A program made the translations under genes and the position numbers. From Euptelea pleiosperma (Eukaryota > Streptophyta > Magnoliopsida > Ranunculales > Eupteleaceae), in contig CM068547.1 in NCBI GenBank assembly GCA_035048495.1, positions 36,129,289 through 36,193,288 on the forward strand: a stretch of 64,000 bases of DNA, written 5' to 3'. Shown one piece after another: positions 61,201-64,000 of the stretch (the first letter of the stretch is position 1; every line of letters starts with the position of its first letter). The notes under the pieces are model-generated. The model did not search any database and was not told the DNA's origin. It worked only from the letters and a program-made list of their open reading frames with translations.

Positions 61201-64000
61201 ATGGAAGAGTTGGAGTCCAATTACGAGGTGTGGTTGCGAAAAATTCACAAGTTATAAGCTTCGGAACGTAACACACAAACTGAGTCCAATTTGAGACGTT
61301 GACGCACGGATGGAGCTAACTTGTTTCGACTGTCACGATTCTTGATCCAACAATTCAAATGTGTTGAAACAATGGTAATGGAAGAGATTTAGGCCAATTA
61401 CGAGGACCGATTGCGAAAAAGTCACAAGTTATAGGCTTCGGAATGTAACAAACGAACTGAGTCCAATTTGAGACGTTGACGCACGGATAGAGCTAACTTG
61501 TTTCGACGGTCCCAAATCATGTTCCAACACTTAAAATCTGTTGAAACAATAGTAATGGAAGAGTTTGAGTCCAATTACGAGGTCCGGTTGCGAAAAAGTC
61601 ACAAGTTATGGGCTTCGGAAGGTAATACACAAACAGAGTCCAATTTGAGACGTTGACGCACGGATGGAGCAAACTTCTTTCGACTCTCAAGAATCTTGTC
61701 CCAACACTGCAAATGTGTTGAAACAATAGTAAGTGAAGAGTTTGAGTCCAATTACGAGGTCCAGTTGCGAAAAAGTCACAAGTTATAGGCTTCGGAATGT
61801 AACACACAAACTGAGTCCAATTTGAGACGTTGATGCACGGATGGAGCTAACTTGTTTCGACTGTCAAGAATCTTGTTCCAAGACATCAAATGTGTTGAAA
61901 CAATAGTAATGGAAGAGTTTGAGTCCAAAATAAGAGGTCCGGTTGCGAAAATGTCACAAGTTATAGCCTTCGGAATATAACACACAAACTGAGTCCAATT
62001 TGAGACGTTGACGCATGGATGGAGCTAACTTGTTTCGACGGTCCCAAATCATGTTCCAACACTTAAAATCTTTTGAAACAATAGTAATGGAAGAGTTGGA
62101 GTCCAATTACGAGGTCTGGTTGCGAAAAATTCACAAGTTATAAGCTTCGGAACGTAACACACAAACTGAGTCCAATTTGAGACGTTGACGCACGGATGGA
62201 GCTAACTAGTTTCGACTGTCACGAATCTTGTTCCAACACTTCAAATGTGTTGAAACAATAGTAATGGAAGAGTTTGAGTCCAATTACGAGGTCCGGTTGC
62301 AAAAAAGTCACAAGTTATGGGCTTCGGAAGGTAATACACAAACAGAGTCCAATTTGAGACGTTGACGCACGGATGGAGCAAACTTCTTTCGACTGTCAAG
62401 AATCTTGTCCCAACACTGCAAATGTGTTGAAACAATAGTAATTGAAGAGTTGGAGTCCAATTACGAGGTCTGGTTGCGAAAAATTCACAAGTTATAAGCT
62501 TCGGAACGTAACACACAAACAGAGTCCAATTTGAGACGTTGACGTACGGATGGAGCAAACTTGTTTCGACTGTCACGAATCTTGTTCCAACACTTCAAAT
62601 GTGTTGAAACAATAGTAATGGAAGAGTTTGAGTCCAATTACGAGGTATGGTTGCGAAAATGTCACAAGTTATAAGCTTCGGAATGTAATACACAAACTGA
62701 GTCCAATTTGAGACGTTGACACACGGATGGAGCAAACTTGTTTCGACTGTCACGAATCTTGTCCCAACACTGCAAATGTGTTGAAACAATAGTAATGGAA
62801 GAATTCGAGTCTAATTACGAGGTCCGGTTGCGAAAAAGTCACAAGATATAGGCTTCGGAATGTAACACACAAACTGAGTCCAATTTGAGACGTTGATGCA
62901 CGGATTGAGCTAACTTGTTTCGACTGTCAAGAATCTTGTTCCAACACATCAAATGTATTGAAACAATAGTAATGTAAGAGTTTGAGTCCAATTACATGGT
63001 CCGATTGCTAAAAGCCCTTAAGTTATAGGCTTCGGAATGTGACAAACGAACTGAGTCCAATTTGAGACGTTGACGCACGGATAGAGCTAACTTGTTTCGA
63101 CGGTCCCAAATCATGTTCCAACACTTAAAATCTGTTGAAACAATTGTAATGGAAGAGTTTGAGTCAAATTACGAGCTCTGGTTGCGAAAATGTCACAAGT
63201 TATAGGCTTCGGAATGTAACACACAAACTGAGTCCAATTAGAGACATTGACGAACGGATGGAGCAAACTTCTTTCGACTGTCCCGAATTTTGCTCCAACA
63301 CTTCAAATGTGTTGAAACAATAGTAATGGAAGAGTTTGAGTCCAATTACGAGGTCCAGTTGCGAAAAAGTCACAAGTTATAGGCTTCGGAATGTAACACA
63401 CAAACTGAGTCCAATTTGAGACGTTGATGCACGGATGGAGCTAACTTGTTTCGACTGTCAAGAATCTTGTTCCAATACATCAAATGTGTTGAAACAATAG
63501 TAATGGAAGAGTTTGAGTCCAAAATAAGAGGTCCGGTTGCGAAAATGTCACAAGTTATAGCCTTCGGAATATAACACACAAACTGAGTCCAATTTGAGAC
63601 GTTGACGAATGGATGGAGCTAACTTGTTTCGACGGTCCCAAATCATGTTCCAACACTTAAAATCTGTTGAAACAATAGTAATGGAAGAGTTGGAGTCCAA
63701 TTACGAGGTCTGGTTGCGAAAAATTCACAAGTTATAAGCTTCGGAACGTTACACACAAACTGAGTCCAATTTGAGACGTTGACGCACGGATGGAGCTAAC
63801 TTGTTTCGACTGTCACGAATCTTGTTCCAACACTTCAAATGTGTTGAAACAATAGTAATGGAAGAGTTTGAGTCCAATTACGAGGTATGGTTGCGAAAAA
63901 GTCACAAGTTATAAGCTTCGGAATGTAATACACAAACTGAGTCCAATTTGAGACGTTGACGCACGGATGGAGCAAACTTGTTTCGACTGTCACGAATCTT
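58233..64000. repeat. 20-monomer higher-order unit at the right end (3,543 bp, 1.6 copies)
   Basis: Landmarks at 58233, 59052 and 59827 recur at 61776, 62595 and 63370, always 3,543 bp apart. Shared rare variants include GACGAATGGATGG (about 60061, 63604) and GAACGTTACACAC (about 60202, 63745). The two copies differ more from each other than the 28-mer copies do, for example in whether the monomers near 61,440-61,560 are present. The second copy runs off the window. Confidence 0.8.

Larger units (their letters stand above)
16741..64000. repeat. 177-bp satellite array, right segment (about 267 monomers)
   Basis: Continuation of the same array after the LINE, in the same orientation and in phase once the element is removed. 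It runs to the window edge without interruption. Most monomers are 177 bp; single-base indels are common, with a few larger ones: a 6-bp loss after TTGTTT at about 19365 and 44683, and a 3-bp loss (AACAGTAATGG) at about 51456. Block structure is complex and is given in separate entries. By eye, the last part (about 58.2-64 kb) carries more private variants than the 30-40 kb core. No genes, RNA genes or other transposons were seen. Confidence 0.97.

Noticed and set aside
1258..63579. Dozens of similar 64-111 aa minus-strand open frames across the satellite
   Set aside because: They repeat with the monomer period, start at GTG or TTG where checked, have no recognisable domain, and vary with monomer indels. 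They are chance open frames in a repeat whose length is divisible by three.
1..64000. CRISPR array
   Set aside because: The repeats are contiguous 177-bp monomers with no unique spacers, in a plant-type context with no cas genes.
1..64000. CENP-B box in the monomer
   Set aside because: The CTTCGGAATG region shares a few bases, but the TTCG..GGAA..CGGG core spacing is not met in the variants inspected.
1..64000. tRNA, rRNA or other RNA genes
   Set aside because: No cloverleaf boxes or rRNA-like sequence were noticed in the monomers or the LINE.

Overview
This window looks like plant nuclear DNA, almost all of it one tandem satellite array. The monomer is about 177 bp. Roughly 329 head-to-tail copies fill positions 1-10931 and 16741-64000. 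There are no rRNA or tRNA genes, no host protein-coding genes, and nothing bacterial or viral. The plant assignment rests on the one real coding element, a LINE. Its ORF1 has a DUF4283-like domain plus a CCHC knuckle, and its ORF2 has endonuclease, reverse transcriptase, zf-RVT and RNase H domains, the layout of RNase H-bearing plant L1 elements. I do not recognise the satellite family, so the species is left open. A eudicot is a guess.

The array has strong higher-order structure. Variant monomers recur in a fixed order, so long blocks repeat almost exactly. The clearest is a 28-monomer, 4,959-bp unit at 30259-35217. It is repeated directly at 35218-40175, and a further copy lies at about 3559-8470. 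Two shortened relatives sit just upstream: a 20-mer at 24060-27601 and a 15-mer at 27602-30258. Each is explained by one internal deletion of whole monomers (8 and 13). Other families are a 20-22-mer at about 46.8-56 kb, a 20-mer of 3,543 bp at 58.2-64 kb, and a long-range copy of the first 2.3 kb at 53.6-56 kb. Shorter 8-mer (about 1,417 bp) and 6-mer (1,062 bp) spacings run through all of these. The pattern fits repeated unequal exchange and segmental duplication, as in centromeric or other large plant satellites. A centromeric role is inference.

At 10932-16724 an apparently full-length L1-type LINE is inserted on the minus strand. It has a 20-bp poly(A), a perfect 16-bp target-site duplication and two intact ORFs overlapping by ATGA. 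ORF1 (RNA-binding nucleocapsid-like protein) and ORF2 (nicking, reverse transcription, RNase H) would act together in target-primed reverse transcription. The array also holds a paralogous empty site at 42044-42059. Flanking homology continues on both sides at offsets of 31,128 and 25,318 bp. Their difference, 5,810, equals the element plus one duplicated target site plus one extra A seen in the flank. The LINE therefore most simply arrived after that part of the array had been duplicated.

The many short minus-strand open frames in the satellite are not genes. They arise because 177 is a multiple of three, and those checked begin at GTG or TTG.
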